The position numbers were made by a program, and so were the translations under genes. Below are positions 32,654-42,326 of a stretch of DNA of 64,000 nucleotides, piece by piece. Source of the DNA: CAZCPB01 sp044223975 (GTDB taxonomy: Bacteria; Planctomycetota; Phycisphaerae; Phycisphaerales; UBA1924); assembly GCA_044223975.1 (NCBI GenBank), contig JBGALI010000003.1:186001-250000 (forward strand), given 5' to 3'. Positions within the stretch are counted from its first letter, which is position 1. Every line of letters begins with the position of its first letter. Under the pieces are notes generated by a model that was not told the origin of the DNA, did not search any database, and was given only the letters and a program-made list of their open reading frames with translations.

Positions 32654-35308
32654 CTACTGCGACTCGACTTCCTTCCACGACGTCACCCGCAGCGACACCG
32701 GCGGTTCCGTCACGGTCAGCATCTGCGGCACCACGGTGGATCCGATCGTGCTCGCCGTCGTCGAGGGCTTGACCGTCGTGCTGATCGTGCCGCTCAGGAA
32801 GTACACCTTGACCACGTAATTCGACGCCGGCGTCACGCCGCCGAAGTGCGCCCACAGCGGCTCGGTCCCGCCGTAGCCGCGGGCGCCCCCGATTTCGCGG
32901 CGCTGCAGCAGGTTCGTGCCCGACGCGTCCCACAGCTCGACGCGCACGCCCACTCCAAGTGTATTGGTCGCCCGCGACCCGGCCCCGACGACGCGCACCT
33001 TGAGATAGTTCGAGTTGTTCGTGGCGTTGCGCAGAAGCACGTTCGTGCCGTCCTGCCTCGTGAGCGAGATGTCAAGGTCCCCGTCGTTGTCGAAGTCGAC
33101 CATGCAGCAGTCCTGAAAGTCGCCGCTCACGGCCGCACCGCCGTCCACCAGCGTGAACGTGCCGTCGGCGTTGTTCAGGTACAGCTGGTTCGGCCCGCCG
33201 CGGTTGCAGATGTACAGGTCCAGGTGTCCGTCGTTGTTGATGTCCCCCCAGCAGCAGCCCCGCTGCCCCACCGCCGAATCCGTCAGCCCCGCATCGGCGG
33301 TCACGTCGGTGAACACCCCCGCGTCGTTGTTCCACAGGAAGCCCGGGCTGTTCGCGGTGTAGTCGGGAACAAAGGCGTCGACCTGCCCGTCCTCGTCGTA
33401 ATCAGCGAACGCCGATCCGATCTTCTTCGCGGCCCCGGTGGTGAAGTTGAAGCCCGCCGCGTTGTTCAACGCGTACGTCCCATCCCCGTTGGATAGGAAA
33501 AACTGCCCGCCGCTGTAGTGGTACAGGAAGTCGGGCCTCCCGTCGCTGTTGACGTCCGCCGAAGAGCAGTAGTCCCCGTCCCCCGCAGACCCGGCGGCGT
33601 TGAGCCCCGCGGGCTTGCTCGCGACGAACGACGGCGTGGCCGACTTCTGGTTGATCCCCGTCCAGCTGCCGTTGGCGCTGAACATGACCAGGTCGCACCA
33701 CCCGTCCCCGTCCACATCGGCCGCCGCGACGGCCTCGTTCCCCGTCGGGCTGGTCATGCCGGCGTCGCCCGTCGTGGCGAACGCGCCCGCGGTGTTCACC
33801 CACAGCGCCTCGGTGTTGTAGTCGTTCTTGCAGCTCGCAAAGAAGTCCGGGTCCCCGTCGTTGTCCGAATCGATCCACGCGCCCTGCCGTCGCGCCCCCG
33901 ACAGCGCCAGCGGCGAGAAGCTCGCCCCGTGGTTGTTGATCATGAGGCGCGGCGATGAGCCGGTGACCATGCAGTCCAGGTACCCGTCCCCGTTCACGTC
34001 GGCCCAGTGCAGCCCCGAGCCGTCGTTCTCCGACGACGTCGTCACCACGCCGAACCCCGTGGCGCTCGACACGTCCGTGAACAGGATCGCCCCCGGTCCC
34101 TCATAGCACCCGCAATCGAACGACAGCCCCTGCGGGCGCGACACCCCGACCAGGTCGCTGGTCACCAACCCCCCGGTCGCGACCCCGTTGTCGATCGCCG
34201 ATGACCCGGCGAGAATGGTGTAGACCGTCGTGCTGGAGAACTTGGGGTCCGTGAGGACCTCCTTCACCCCCGCCGCCGTGCCGCTGTACGCGCCTCCGGT
34301 ATTGCTGAACAGCACGCCGTTGCTGTGGGTCATGGTCGCCGAGGTGGAGGCCAGGTTCAGCCCCTTCCCCTTGTTGTACGCCACGATGAAATTCTTGACG
34401 GTCGCCGAACCCCCGTTCTGCTGCACGCCGTCGGTCGTATTCCGCGCGATCGTGCAGTTCCAGGATTTCAGGGTCGTTCCGGGCGTGGCTCCCATGCAGA
34501 TCCCGCAGGCCAGATTCTTGTAGATCAGCCCGTTCAGGATCGTCACGTCCCCGCCGTCGTCGTACACGCCGTGCGACGTGTTCGAGTAGATCGTCGGCCT
34601 GGACATGGTGACGGTCCCGCCCGTCCCCACGACCACCGCACCACCACCACCGCCACCGCCACCGCCACCGCTCGGCGGCGGCGCGACGTATACCCCCCGG
34701 TTCTTGTTGCTGTAGATGGTGCACCCGCTCATCGTCACCGTCGAGTTCTGCTGCACCTCGACGCCGTCATCTTTGTTGCTGTAGAACTTGCTGGCGTTCA
34801 GCGTCACCGTCGCGCCCTTCACCTGCAGGCCGTCCGTCGTCGCCGAGTACGACAGGCACGTGTCCATCAGCCCGCCCACCGACGCGTTCCACACCACGTT
34901 GACCGACGAGAGCGCGAACCGGAAGTTGTAAAACCTGATGTAGCTCCCGCCCACGGTTGCCGCCGTGCCGCCCGGCTTCTTCAGAACAATGTTGCCCTTG
35001 AGGCCAAAGATCGCCCCCGAGGTGTCGGCGATGAACTGGATCGGCTTCGACGGCGTGCCGCTGGTCGAGAACGTCACCGACTCGGTGTACGTCCCCTTGC
35101 GCACGTACACCGTATCGCCCGCGACCGCCACCGCCGCGGCCTTGCCGATCGTCTTGAACGGCGAGCCCGTCGACGTCCCGCTGTTGGTGTCCTTGCCTGC
35201 CGTGGAGACGTAATACGTCGCCGCCATCGCCGGCGCCAGCGCCGGCAGCGCGATCGCGCACGCCGCCACCACACCCGCCCGCGCCCGCACGCCCGCCTTG
35301 CCCCACAT
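32654..35308 (-). CDS. Exported parallel beta-helix / FG-GAP (VCBS) repeat protein
   Basis: 884 residues with a signal peptide ending AMAAT. Residues about 30-400: right-handed parallel beta-helix of DUF1565/PbH1 type, starting YYVSTAGKDTNSGTSTGSPF and continuing through repeats such as NSTVTMSGCTIYSNKNRGVY. A run of ten Gly near residue 215 looks like a loop expansion. Residues about 410-780: FG-GAP/VCBS beta-propeller with calcium-binding DVNGDGYLD, DSDNDGDPD, DINNDGHLD and DFDNDGDLD motifs. The end, LKVRVVGAGSRATNTLGVGV, matches the ASPIC/UnbV domain. Likely a surface or secreted carbohydrate-binding or adhesion protein. 22 bases separate its stop from the convergent deaminase stop. Confidence 0.88.
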   Translation of the reverse strand: MWGKAGVRARAGVVAACAIALPALAPAMAATYYVSTAGKDTNSGTSTGSPFKTIGKAAAVAVAGDTVYVRKGTYTESVTFSTSGTPSKPIQFIADTSGAIFGLKGNIVLKKPGGTAATVGGSYIRFYNFRFALSSVNVVWNASVGGLMDTCLSYSATTDGLQVKGATVTLNASKFYSNKDDGVEVQQNSTVTMSGCTIYSNKNRGVYVAPPPSGGGGGGGGGGAVVVGTGGTVTMSRPTIYSNTSHGVYDDGGDVTILNGLIYKNLACGICMGATPGTTLKSWNCTIARNTTDGVQQNGGSATVKNFIVAYNKGKGLNLASTSATMTHSNGVLFSNTGGAYSGTAAGVKEVLTDPKFSSTTVYTILAGSSAIDNGVATGGLVTSDLVGVSRPQGLSFDCGCYEGPGAILFTDVSSATGFGVVTTSSENDGSGLHWADVNGDGYLDCMVTGSSPRLMINNHGASFSPLALSGARRQGAWIDSDNDGDPDFFASCKNDYNTEALWVNTAGAFATTGDAGMTSPTGNEAVAAADVDGDGWCDLVMFSANGSWTGINQKSATPSFVASKPAGLNAAGSAGDGDYCSSADVNSDGRPDFLYHYSGGQFFLSNGDGTYALNNAAGFNFTTGAAKKIGSAFADYDEDGQVDAFVPDYTANSPGFLWNNDAGVFTDVTADAGLTDSAVGQRGCCWGDINNDGHLDLYICNRGGPNQLYLNNADGTFTLVDGGAAVSGDFQDCCMVDFDNDGDLDISLTRQDGTNVLLRNATNNSNYLKVRVVGAGSRATNTLGVGVRVELWDASGTNLLQRREIGGARGYGGTEPLWAHFGGVTPASNYVVKVYFLSGTISTTVKPSTTASTIGSTVVPQMLTVTEPPVSLRVTSWKEVESQ

Positions 35309-35415
35309 GTCTTCGGCTCCCGGTGTGCGAAGTGCGCACCCGGTCCCTTATCGACACGCGCACGCGGCACCGACACGGCCGGACCCGTTCTCGGACCCCG
35401 GGGTCGCCACCGGCC

Positions 35416-37281
35416 TCACCGCCCCCCCGCCCCCATCGCCCGCAGCGTCTCGCACGCGGTGATCAGCGACAGCGCCGTCGCCTCCAGCGGCTGGCGCTGG
35501 TCCCACAGCGCCACGCGCACGCCCCCCGCCGCCCGCTCGGGCTCGGCGTACATCCACCCGCACGCCTCGTCGGCGGTCAACTGCCGCACGAATCGCAGCG
35601 TGTCCGCCAGGCGCGACATTTCCCTCACCCGCTCCGCCGGGTCCGTCAGGCGCGCATCACCCAGCGCCGACGCCAGGTACGCCGCCACCCGCGCCGTGCT
35701 CCACGTCGGCAGCGGGCTCCGCGCCCCCGTGAACACGATCCCACCCGCAAGGTCCGCGTTGTCCGGCGCCATCGCGTCGGCGCGCAGCTGGTGCGAGTAC
35801 ACCACCTCGCGGAACTCACGCAGCGCCGGCGCCGCGCCGATCGACTCGCCCTTCAGGCACACCTCGCCCCACCCGACCCACGGCATGAACGCCGCCAGCT
35901 TCCCGGGCTCGGACCCGGCGTACACCGCGTCCAGCGCCGACCGCGCCGCACCAAGCGCCGCGCCCGCGTCCCCCGCTCCCGGCCAGCTCTCAACCGCCCG
36001 CCGCGCCAAAGCAAACGCCACGACCGCGCGCTCACCCGGCGCCACACCCGCCGGGTTTTCGGCGCTTCGCATGAGGACTTCAATCGCCGCCTCGTAGCGT
36101 TCCCTCCAGACCTGCGGCCACGTCGACGAATCCTCCGCATCAAACCCCGGCTCGCGCACCGTCGCCAGCTGCGGCACCAGGCAGCACCACAGCGCCGCGC
36201 TCGGCACATCATCCGCCGCCGCCCGCTCCCCCGGCTTCCGCGCCGCCACCGTATCGACGATCTCCACCGCCGCCCGCGCCGCCTCGTCCGCCAGCGTCGG
36301 CTCCACTCCAGGCGTCCTCGCGTACGCCAGCAGGGCCCGCGCCGCCAGAATCTCCTCGAACGCCGACGCGCCCGGCGCATCGAACCGCCCCGTCACCGGC
36401 CGGTACACCCCCGCGTACTCCACCACGCCCCCCTCGATGCGCCGCCGCGCCACGATGTTCCGCGCCATCATCGACGCCCACGCCCGGATGTCCCCCGCGC
36501 CCCGCGGCCAGTCGCGCACGACCCGCTCTCCGCGGTCCAGGAACAGCGCCGGCATCCCCGCCGAAGTCTGCGCCAGCTGCACCGTCCGGAATCGGTAGCA
36601 GCGCAGGTCGCGCAACTCCGCCAGCTTCCCCGGCTGCCCCGCCGGGTCCTCGCGCAGCGCGATCCCGGGCTCGCCCGTCGCCCGCGAGATCGCCGACGAC
36701 AGCGCGTCCCCCGGCCCGATGTTCCGCGACAGCATCGCCCCCGGGAACACCGCCTCCAACTTCGATCCCACCCGCACCGCGATCCCCTCGATGCCCGGAC
36801 GCACCTCCGCGTCCGCATCGTCGTACGTCGCCACGCTCAGCGGCACCAGCGGCCCGGCCAGCTCCAGGCTCAACGTCGCGCGCGCCCAGAATTCAGCCGC
36901 GGCACGCTCCTGCAGCATCGCGTCGCTCGCGACCGGCACCGCATCCCGCGCCTCTTTGATCGCCCGCTCCGCCGCCGCCCTGATCGCCGGCCTCGTGCCG
37001 TCACCCTCGTCGGCGAACGCGACCCCGCGCCCCACCACCACCCCGTTCACCCGCAGCGCCACCGATGCGCCGTGCACCATCGGCAACGCCGGCTCCTCGG
37101 GCCCCACCGCACCCGCCCGCACCCACCCCTCCACCACGCCAAAGGCCCGCATCGCGTCGCGCGGCAGCAATTCCGCGACCTGCTCGACCACCGGCGGCTG
37201 CTGGGCCATCGCCGTCCCGGGAACGCCAAGCCCGAGAACACACGCCGCAAGCGCCCCGACCGCGACGCACGCACGCATCAT
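35416..37281 (-). CDS. Large exported protein of unknown function
   Basis: 621 residues. The start at 37281 (MMRACVAVGALAACVLGLGV) gives a signal peptide ending AMAQ. An upstream in-frame ATG at 37440 would add 53 residues, partly overlapping another candidate ORF, and is rejected. The mature protein is Ala/Arg/Glu-rich and predicted mostly helical, with many short helix pairs from about residue 300 on (EEILAARALLAYARTPGVEP and similar), suggesting an alpha/alpha-toroid or tetratricopeptide-like fold. I recognise no family or catalytic motif. It follows the beta-helix protein's promoter region on the same strand, so both could be envelope proteins expressed together. Confidence 0.75.
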   Translation of the reverse strand: MMRACVAVGALAACVLGLGVPGTAMAQQPPVVEQVAELLPRDAMRAFGVVEGWVRAGAVGPEEPALPMVHGASVALRVNGVVVGRGVAFADEGDGTRPAIRAAAERAIKEARDAVPVASDAMLQERAAAEFWARATLSLELAGPLVPLSVATYDDADAEVRPGIEGIAVRVGSKLEAVFPGAMLSRNIGPGDALSSAISRATGEPGIALREDPAGQPGKLAELRDLRCYRFRTVQLAQTSAGMPALFLDRGERVVRDWPRGAGDIRAWASMMARNIVARRRIEGGVVEYAGVYRPVTGRFDAPGASAFEEILAARALLAYARTPGVEPTLADEAARAAVEIVDTVAARKPGERAAADDVPSAALWCCLVPQLATVREPGFDAEDSSTWPQVWRERYEAAIEVLMRSAENPAGVAPGERAVVAFALARRAVESWPGAGDAGAALGAARSALDAVYAGSEPGKLAAFMPWVGWGEVCLKGESIGAAPALREFREVVYSHQLRADAMAPDNADLAGGIVFTGARSPLPTWSTARVAAYLASALGDARLTDPAERVREMSRLADTLRFVRQLTADEACGWMYAEPERAAGGVRVALWDQRQPLEATALSLITACETLRAMGAGGR

Positions 37282-37420
37282 CGTTGACACCACGCTACGC
37301 CCCGTGCCCCGGCCGCCACGCCCCGCAGGGCCGAGAACGCTCCGAGCGCCCCCTTTCCCCTTGCATCGCGCCTGGCACGCCGGTTGAATGAGTACCGGAG
37401 ACCGTTCAGAGAGGGAAACA

Positions 37421-37501
37421 ATGAAAGAGATGCTTGCCATGACCTTGTACCGGCGTCGACTTGCGATCCTAGCGCTTCTCAGCTTCGCCGCGCTCTGCTG
37501 A
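37421..37501 (+). CDS. Possible 26-residue hydrophobic peptide
   Basis: An ATG with a strong upstream GAGAGGG opens a 26-codon frame: charged start MKEMLAMTLYRRR, then a hydrophobic run LAILALLSFAALC to the stop at 37501. It looks like a free signal-anchor or a small membrane peptide, or the remnant of an exported protein whose body is lost. The position is the otherwise empty region between the exported protein (35416-37281) and the rpsA terminator. No family can be named. Confidence 0.35.
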   Translation: MKEMLAMTLYRRRLAILALLSFAALC

Positions 37502-37675
37502 ATCTACCCGCCCTCGACCCGCGGGCACGCCGCCCGCACCCTGTCCGCAGTCCGCTCGCTCCCCGTTCCAGGTCGCTCCATCGCCGCTCGCCCGCCGACA
37601 GGCGGCCAGAGCCGGATTCCGCCCGCGGTCATCGCAACACCTCGATCCGGCCCCGGCTTCGCGCCGGTCCCGATC

Positions 37676-37709
37676 AAAAAAAAGCCCCGACGCCAACGCG
37701 CCGGGGCTT
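37676..37709 (-). terminator. Rho-independent terminator of rpsA
   Basis: Read on the minus strand: AAGCCCCG stem (8 pairs with CGGGGCTT) with a 12-base loop, followed by a run of eight T, about 90 bases after the rpsA stop. Confidence 0.85.
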
Positions 37710-37760
37710 CAGGTGTTTTTGGGACTGTCCTCGGTCAGGGGCCTTGGGTCTGGGCCTTAC

Positions 37761-37795
37761 CCCACTGCCCACTGCCCATTCCCGACTGCCCTTCC
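37761..37795. repeat. Short heptamer array behind rpsA
   Basis: CCCACTG, CCCACTG, CCCATTC, CCGACTG, CCCTTCC: five heptamers in a row, decaying towards the rpsA stop codon. Read on the minus strand this is (CAGTGGG)n right after the stop. No clear inverted partner is visible, unlike the other loci. Confidence 0.55.
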
Positions 37796-37797
37796 CG

Positions 37798-39573
37798 CTA
37801 CTTGAACTTGATCTTGTCCGTGCCCATCGCGTCGTGCGCATCCATGCCGCCGCGGACCGGGCTGCCGCCGCGTTCCTTCTTCGGCGCCGCGCCCTCCTCG
37901 GGGGCCGGGGCGCCCGAGGTGTCGCCCCACTGGGCCCGCTTGAGCGAGAGACCGATCTTGCGGTCGGCCTTGTCGACGCGGAGGATCTTGACGTCCACCT
38001 CGTCGCCGGCCTTGACCACGTCCTGCGGGTTCTCGACCTTGTGGTCGGCCAGTTCGGAGATGTGCAGCAGGCCCTCGAGGTCGGCCTCGAGCTCGACGAA
38101 CACGCCGAAGTTGGTGATCTTCGTCACCGCGCCGCGGACGACCATGCCCGGCTTGTAGTGCTCGGGGATGGCGTTGAGCCACGGGTCCTCGGAGAGCTGC
38201 TTGACGCCCAGGCTGACGCGCTGCTTCTCGCGGTCGACCTCGAGCACCACGCACTTGACGCTGTCGCCCTTCTTGATGATCTCGCTGGGGTGCGTGACCT
38301 TCTTGGTCCACGACATGTCCGAGATGTGCAGCAGGCCGTCGATCCCCGGCTCGATCTCGACGAACGCGCCGTAGTTGGCCAGGTTCCGCACCTTGCCCTC
38401 GATGATCGTCCCGGGCGGGTACTTCTCGCTGACCAGCTCCCAGGGGTTGACCTCGATCTGCTTCATGCCCAGCGAGATTTCCTGCTTGTCCTTGTTGATC
38501 TCCAGGACGACGACGTCGACCTCCTGGTTGGGCTGCACGATCTCGCTGGGGTGATTGACCCGGCGCGTCCACGACATCTCGGAGATGTGCACCAGGCCCT
38601 CGATCCCGTCCTCGAGCCGCACGAACGCGCCGTACGACATGACGTTGACCACCGTGCCGTGCACGCGCGAGCCGACGGGGAACTTCTTCTCCAGCTCCTG
38701 CCACGGGCTGGCCTCGCGCTGCTTGAGGCCAAGCGCGATCTTCTCCTTCTCGCGGTCGATGTTGAGGACCTTAACCTCGACCTTCTGGCCGATCTTGAGC
38801 AGCTCGCTGGGGTGGTTGATCCGGCCCCACGACATGTCGGTGATGTGCAGCAGCCCGTCGATGCCGCCGAGATCAATGAACGCGCCGAAGTCGGCGATGT
38901 TCTTGACCTCGCCGTTGACGATGTCGCCTTCCTTGAGCGTCTCCATGAGCCGCTTCTTGGCGGTCTCGCGCTCCTCCTCGATCAGCTTGCGCCGCGAGAT
39001 CACGATGTTGCGGCGCTCAAGATCAATCTTGAGAATACTGGCCCGCACCTTGCGGCCGATGTAGTCCCCGATCTCGCCCGGCCGGCGCACGTCCACCTGC
39101 GACGCGGGCAGGAAGACCGGCACGCCGATGTCGACGAGCAGGCCGCCCTTGATCTTCCGCATCACGGTGCCTTCCACCACGTCGCCTTCCTTGGTGGTGT
39201 CCATGATCCGCTGCCACGACATCATCCGGTCGGCCTTGCGCTTGGAGAGCTGGATCAGCCCCCCCTCGCCCTCGACCGACTCGAGCAGGAAGTCGTGCGT
39301 GTCCCCGACCTTGATCTCGATCCCGTCGAACTCGTCCTTGGGGACCAGCCCCTCGCTCTTGAGCCCGACCTCGACCACGACATCGTCACCGGCGTAGCCG
39401 ATGATCTTGCCCTTGATCACCCGGTTGGGCGAAAGGTCCGCGACCTTCTGGTCCAGCAGCGAGTCCATGTACGTGGCCCCGCCGCCCAGCTTCTTGCCGT
39501 ACGCCGCCGACACCAGGGCCTCGGCCTCGGCATCAGACATCCCAAGGGACGCGATCAGATTCTCATCGATCAT
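37798..39573 (-). CDS. rpsA: 30S ribosomal protein S1
   Basis: 591 residues with six S1 (OB-fold) RNA-binding domains: near 52-115 (RVIKGKIIGYAGDDVVVEVG), 128-196, 214-283 (GDIVNGEVKNIADFGAFIDL), 300-370, 385-457 and 474-544. Each of the last four has the conserved G-FV-x-x-G-x-x-G-L-LHIS-(D/E)-M core. Binds mRNA leaders on the 30S subunit and promotes initiation. The C-terminal 45 residues are a low-complexity Pro/Gly/Lys tail. It has a 400-base gene-free leader with a strong stem-loop and a terminator downstream. Confidence 0.96.
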   Translation of the reverse strand: MIDENLIASLGMSDAEAEALVSAAYGKKLGGGATYMDSLLDQKVADLSPNRVIKGKIIGYAGDDVVVEVGLKSEGLVPKDEFDGIEIKVGDTHDFLLESVEGEGGLIQLSKRKADRMMSWQRIMDTTKEGDVVEGTVMRKIKGGLLVDIGVPVFLPASQVDVRRPGEIGDYIGRKVRASILKIDLERRNIVISRRKLIEEERETAKKRLMETLKEGDIVNGEVKNIADFGAFIDLGGIDGLLHITDMSWGRINHPSELLKIGQKVEVKVLNIDREKEKIALGLKQREASPWQELEKKFPVGSRVHGTVVNVMSYGAFVRLEDGIEGLVHISEMSWTRRVNHPSEIVQPNQEVDVVVLEINKDKQEISLGMKQIEVNPWELVSEKYPPGTIIEGKVRNLANYGAFVEIEPGIDGLLHISDMSWTKKVTHPSEIIKKGDSVKCVVLEVDREKQRVSLGVKQLSEDPWLNAIPEHYKPGMVVRGAVTKITNFGVFVELEADLEGLLHISELADHKVENPQDVVKAGDEVDVKILRVDKADRKIGLSLKRAQWGDTSGAPAPEEGAAPKKERGGSPVRGGMDAHDAMGTDKIKFK

Positions 39574-39973
39574 GTTGTGATTGCTCTCTTCGACGCCCGC
39601 TCCACCCTGCCGCGGCCGTTCGGCAAGGAGAGACCGGCATCAAGGCTCCCCGGCGTGTGCCCCGCCCAGAAAAGGACGCGGCACGCCAGAGACCCTGCCC
39701 CATAGGGGCGGTTCGGTGACTCTTGAGGGACCCGCTCCCGCAGACGCGGAAAAACAACGGACCGGCCGACCCACCGGGGCAAGTGTAGGCGGAAGCGACC
39801 CGCGTTGTCTCGACAACTCCCGGGTGCCACTACCCCCCTTTCGCATCCTTCTCTAGACGCCACGGGTGCAACCGTCGCCTTGATCCAACCGGACAGCCGT
39901 GCGATCGAGGCGATGGGCCCCCAGAAGGTGCCATCCCGCGCCCCAGGGCACGCGCAGGGGACCGCAAGGACAA
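39574..39973. other. Leader region of rpsA / space after asd
   Basis: 400 bases between two minus-strand genes. It contains a strong stem-loop at 39798-39825 (GTTGTC-TC-GACAAC core inside ACCCG...CGGGT arms), upstream of rpsA and possibly in its 5' leader or near the end of the asd transcript. No open frame looks real, and no typical terminator with a U run was found for the met operon. Confidence 0.45.
39798..39825 (-). promoter_or_regulatory. Stem-loop between asd and rpsA
   Basis: Two-part stem: outer ACCCG/CGGGT and inner GTTGTC/GACAAC separated by 1- and 3-base bulges, with a 2-base centre. It is about 225 bases upstream of the rpsA start. S1 represses its own mRNA through a structured leader in E. 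coli; this could serve a similar end, or be a symmetrical protein-binding site. Confidence 0.35.
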
Positions 39974-41128
39974 TCATCCGAGCACGACTGCCGCGCGACC
40001 ACGCGACGCGCGATCTTCGCCGCCGCGCCTCCCCACCACCTCCGCAATCTGCACCGCGTTCAGCGCCGCCCCCTTGCGGAGTTGGTCGCCGCACAGCCAC
40101 AGCGAAAACCCCGTCGTCCGCCCGCGCCCGTCCGCGCTAGCGCCCGGGTCCTTCCGCACCCGCCCCACCAGCACCTCATCCCGCCCGCTCGCCTTCCGCG
40201 GCGTGGGAAAACAGTTCCCCGCGCGATCATCGATCACCTCGACGCCGCGCCCGCCCCGCAGCGCCGCGCGAACTTCCTCCTCCGTCGCCGCCCGGCGCAG
40301 CGTCACCGTCACCGACTCGCTGTGCGCCCGCAGCACCGGCACCCGCACGCACGTCGGCGAGATCGCGACCGTCGCATCATTCCAGATCTTCCGGGTCTCA
40401 TCGATGAGCTTCTGCTCCTCCACGTTCAGCCCGGTCTCAACATCCACCGCCGAGTTGTGGCTGAACACGTTGAACGCGCACGGCTCCGGGAACACCGTGC
40501 CACGGTTTGACGGTCCCTCCGTCAAACCGTGCTTCCCATCACGGGCGCTCGGTGCACGGTGCGCAACGGAGCTGCCCACCGTCTCGCGAAGTTCCGCCCC
40601 CGTCTGCTCCACCAACTCCTCCATCCCCTTGGCCCCCGCACCCGACACCGCCTGGTACGTGCTCACCACGATCCGCTCGATCCCGAACGCGCGGCGGAGC
40701 GGTTCGAGCGCCACCAGCAGCAGGATCGTCGAGCAGTTGGGATTCGCAATCAGCGGCGCCGAACTCTCGATCAACTCCCCGTTCACCTCCGGCACCACCA
40801 GCGGCACACCGTCCTGCATCCGGAACGCCGACGAGTTGTCTACCACCACCGTCCCGCGCGCGATCGCGCCCGGGATGAACCGCCGCGACACCGCCCCGCT
40901 CGCGCAGAACAGCGCCAGGTCCGCACCCTCGAGCGCCGCCTCGGTCGTCTCGCGCACGCGCAGCACCCCGCCCGCGTACTCGACCTCCGCGCCCTCGGAC
41001 CTCGCCGAAGCCAGCGCGACGATCTTCTCCGCCGGCACGCCGCGCTCCTCCAGCAGCCGCAGCGCCTCGGTCCCCACCGCCCCCGTCGCGCCGACGACGG
41101 CGATCCTCTCAAACTCGTGCAGGCTCAT
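39974..41128 (-). CDS. asd: Aspartate-semialdehyde dehydrogenase with palindromic in-frame insert
   Basis: 384 residues. Makes aspartate semialdehyde from aspartyl phosphate with NADPH. IAVVGATGAVGTEALRLLEE binds the cofactor; catalytic C132 lies in NPNCSTI; STYQAVSGAG and the late SESVTVTLRR region are also typical. Compared with family members, about 20-25 extra residues lie between the ELVEQTGAELRETVG helix and FPEPCAFNVF; part of this insert (residues 190-212) is encoded by a nested palindrome. The C-terminus has 30 further residues rich in Arg and Gly. Last gene of the SAM-riboswitch operon; its start overlaps the previous gene by 20 bases. Confidence 0.93.
   Translation of the reverse strand: MSLHEFERIAVVGATGAVGTEALRLLEERGVPAEKIVALASARSEGAEVEYAGGVLRVRETTEAALEGADLALFCASGAVSRRFIPGAIARGTVVVDNSSAFRMQDGVPLVVPEVNGELIESSAPLIANPNCSTILLLVALEPLRRAFGIERIVVSTYQAVSGAGAKGMEELVEQTGAELRETVGSSVAHRAPSARDGKHGLTEGPSNRGTVFPEPCAFNVFSHNSAVDVETGLNVEEQKLIDETRKIWNDATVAISPTCVRVPVLRAHSESVTVTLRRAATEEEVRAALRGGRGVEVIDDRAGNCFPTPRKASGRDEVLVGRVRKDPGASADGRGRTTGFSLWLCGDQLRKGAALNAVQIAEVVGRRGGEDRASRGRAAVVLG
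40493..40561. repeat. Nested palindromic segment inside asd
   Basis: A 13-base perfect inverted repeat (CACGGTTTGACGG at 40501-40513, its complement at 40519-40531, 5-base loop) sits inside outer arms CACCGTG (40493-40499) and CACGGTG (40555-40561). It coincides with an insertion relative to usual Asd proteins and keeps the frame (encoding KHGLTEGPSNRG and flanks). This resembles palindromic elements that insert into protein genes, such as those described in Rickettsia, although no sequence kinship is claimed. Confidence 0.6.
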
Positions 41129-42326
41129 GCGCCACGCTCCTTGTCTCGATCTCCACCGTTGCCCGCGCCGCCCCGTTCACCGACTCGGCCGTCGCGCCCA
41201 GCGCCGCATCCAAGTCCGCGATCAGGTCGTCCACATCTTCGATCCCGATCGACAGACGCACCAGGTCCTCCGGCAGAGCCCTGGCCTTCCTCACCTCGCC
41301 CGGGATGCTCGCGTGCGACATCCTGCACGGCAAGCTCGCCGACGAACCCACGCCCCCGAAGCTCACCGTGATCGGGAACAGTTTCAGCGCCTCGACGATC
41401 CGCCGCGACCGCTCGAGCGACCCCGTCGTGAACGACACCACGGCCCCCGGCCCGCGCGACTGCGAGGCGTGCAGCGAGTTCCCCGCGTGCCCTTCAAGCC
41501 CGACGAAGAACACCTTTTTCACGGCCCCGTGCCCGCGCAGGAACTCCGCCACTTTCCGCGCCGACGCCTGCTGCGCATCGACCCGAAGCGCCAGCGTCTT
41601 CATACCCCGCAGCAACAGGTACGACTCGAACGGCCCCAGCCCCGCCCCCTCGCCGTTCTGCACCAGGTACAGCCGCTCGGCGAGCGAAGCATCGCGCACC
41701 GCCACGCTCCCCGCCGAGACATCGCTGTGCCCGCACAGGTACTTGGTCGCCGAGTGGATCGAGAAATCCGCGCCCAATTCCAGCGGCCGCTGCAGGTACG
41801 GCGAGAGCGCCGTCGCGTCGATGCTCAGCAGCGCGCCCCGCTCGTGCGCGATCTCCGCCAGGGCCCGCACATCGCACACCCGCTGCAGCGGGTTGGTCAA
41901 ACTCTCCGCGTGCACCAGACGCGTCCGCGGCCCGATCGCCGCCCGCGCCGCGCCAGGGTCGGCAAGGTCCGCGTACTTCACGATTACGCCCAGCGGCTCG
42001 AGAAGCTTCGACAGCAGGCGGTACGTGCCCCCGTACAGGTCATCGCCCGCCACGATCTCCTCGCCGGGCTTCACGAGGCGCGTCACAGCCGCGATCGCGG
42101 CAAGCCCGCTTGCAAACGCGAACGCCCGCGCGCCGCCCTCAAGCTTGGCGAGTTGCGACTCGAGCACCGCCCGCGTCGGGTTGCCGCTCCGCGAGTAGTC
42201 GTACCGACCGAACTCAAGCGCCGAGTCCTGGTCGAACGTCGCCGTCTGGTAGATCGGCGTCGCCACCGGCCGGAAGGGATCATCAGGGCACGCATCGAAC
42301 GCGACAAGCTGGGTTCTGATCTTCAC
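41109..42326 (-). CDS. Cys/Met metabolism PLP enzyme (cystathionine gamma-synthase/beta-lyase family), second copy
   Basis: 405 residues. PLP lysine K195 in IHSATKYLCGHSD; substrate-loop YDYSRSGNPTRAVLE; cofactor-phosphate region AFASGLAAIAAV; RLSIGIEDVDDLIADLDAAL at the end. It is probably a cystathionine beta-lyase or a second gamma-synthase-type enzyme, completing homocysteine formation together with the first family member upstream; the exact reaction cannot be told. GTG start at 42326 with GGAGG upstream, overlapping the kinase stop by four bases. It overlaps asd by 20 bases. Confidence 0.88.
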   Translation of the reverse strand: MKIRTQLVAFDACPDDPFRPVATPIYQTATFDQDSALEFGRYDYSRSGNPTRAVLESQLAKLEGGARAFAFASGLAAIAAVTRLVKPGEEIVAGDDLYGGTYRLLSKLLEPLGVIVKYADLADPGAARAAIGPRTRLVHAESLTNPLQRVCDVRALAEIAHERGALLSIDATALSPYLQRPLELGADFSIHSATKYLCGHSDVSAGSVAVRDASLAERLYLVQNGEGAGLGPFESYLLLRGMKTLALRVDAQQASARKVAEFLRGHGAVKKVFFVGLEGHAGNSLHASQSRGPGAVVSFTTGSLERSRRIVEALKLFPITVSFGGVGSSASLPCRMSHASIPGEVRKARALPEDLVRLSIGIEDVDDLIADLDAALGATAESVNGAARATVEIETRSVAHEPARV

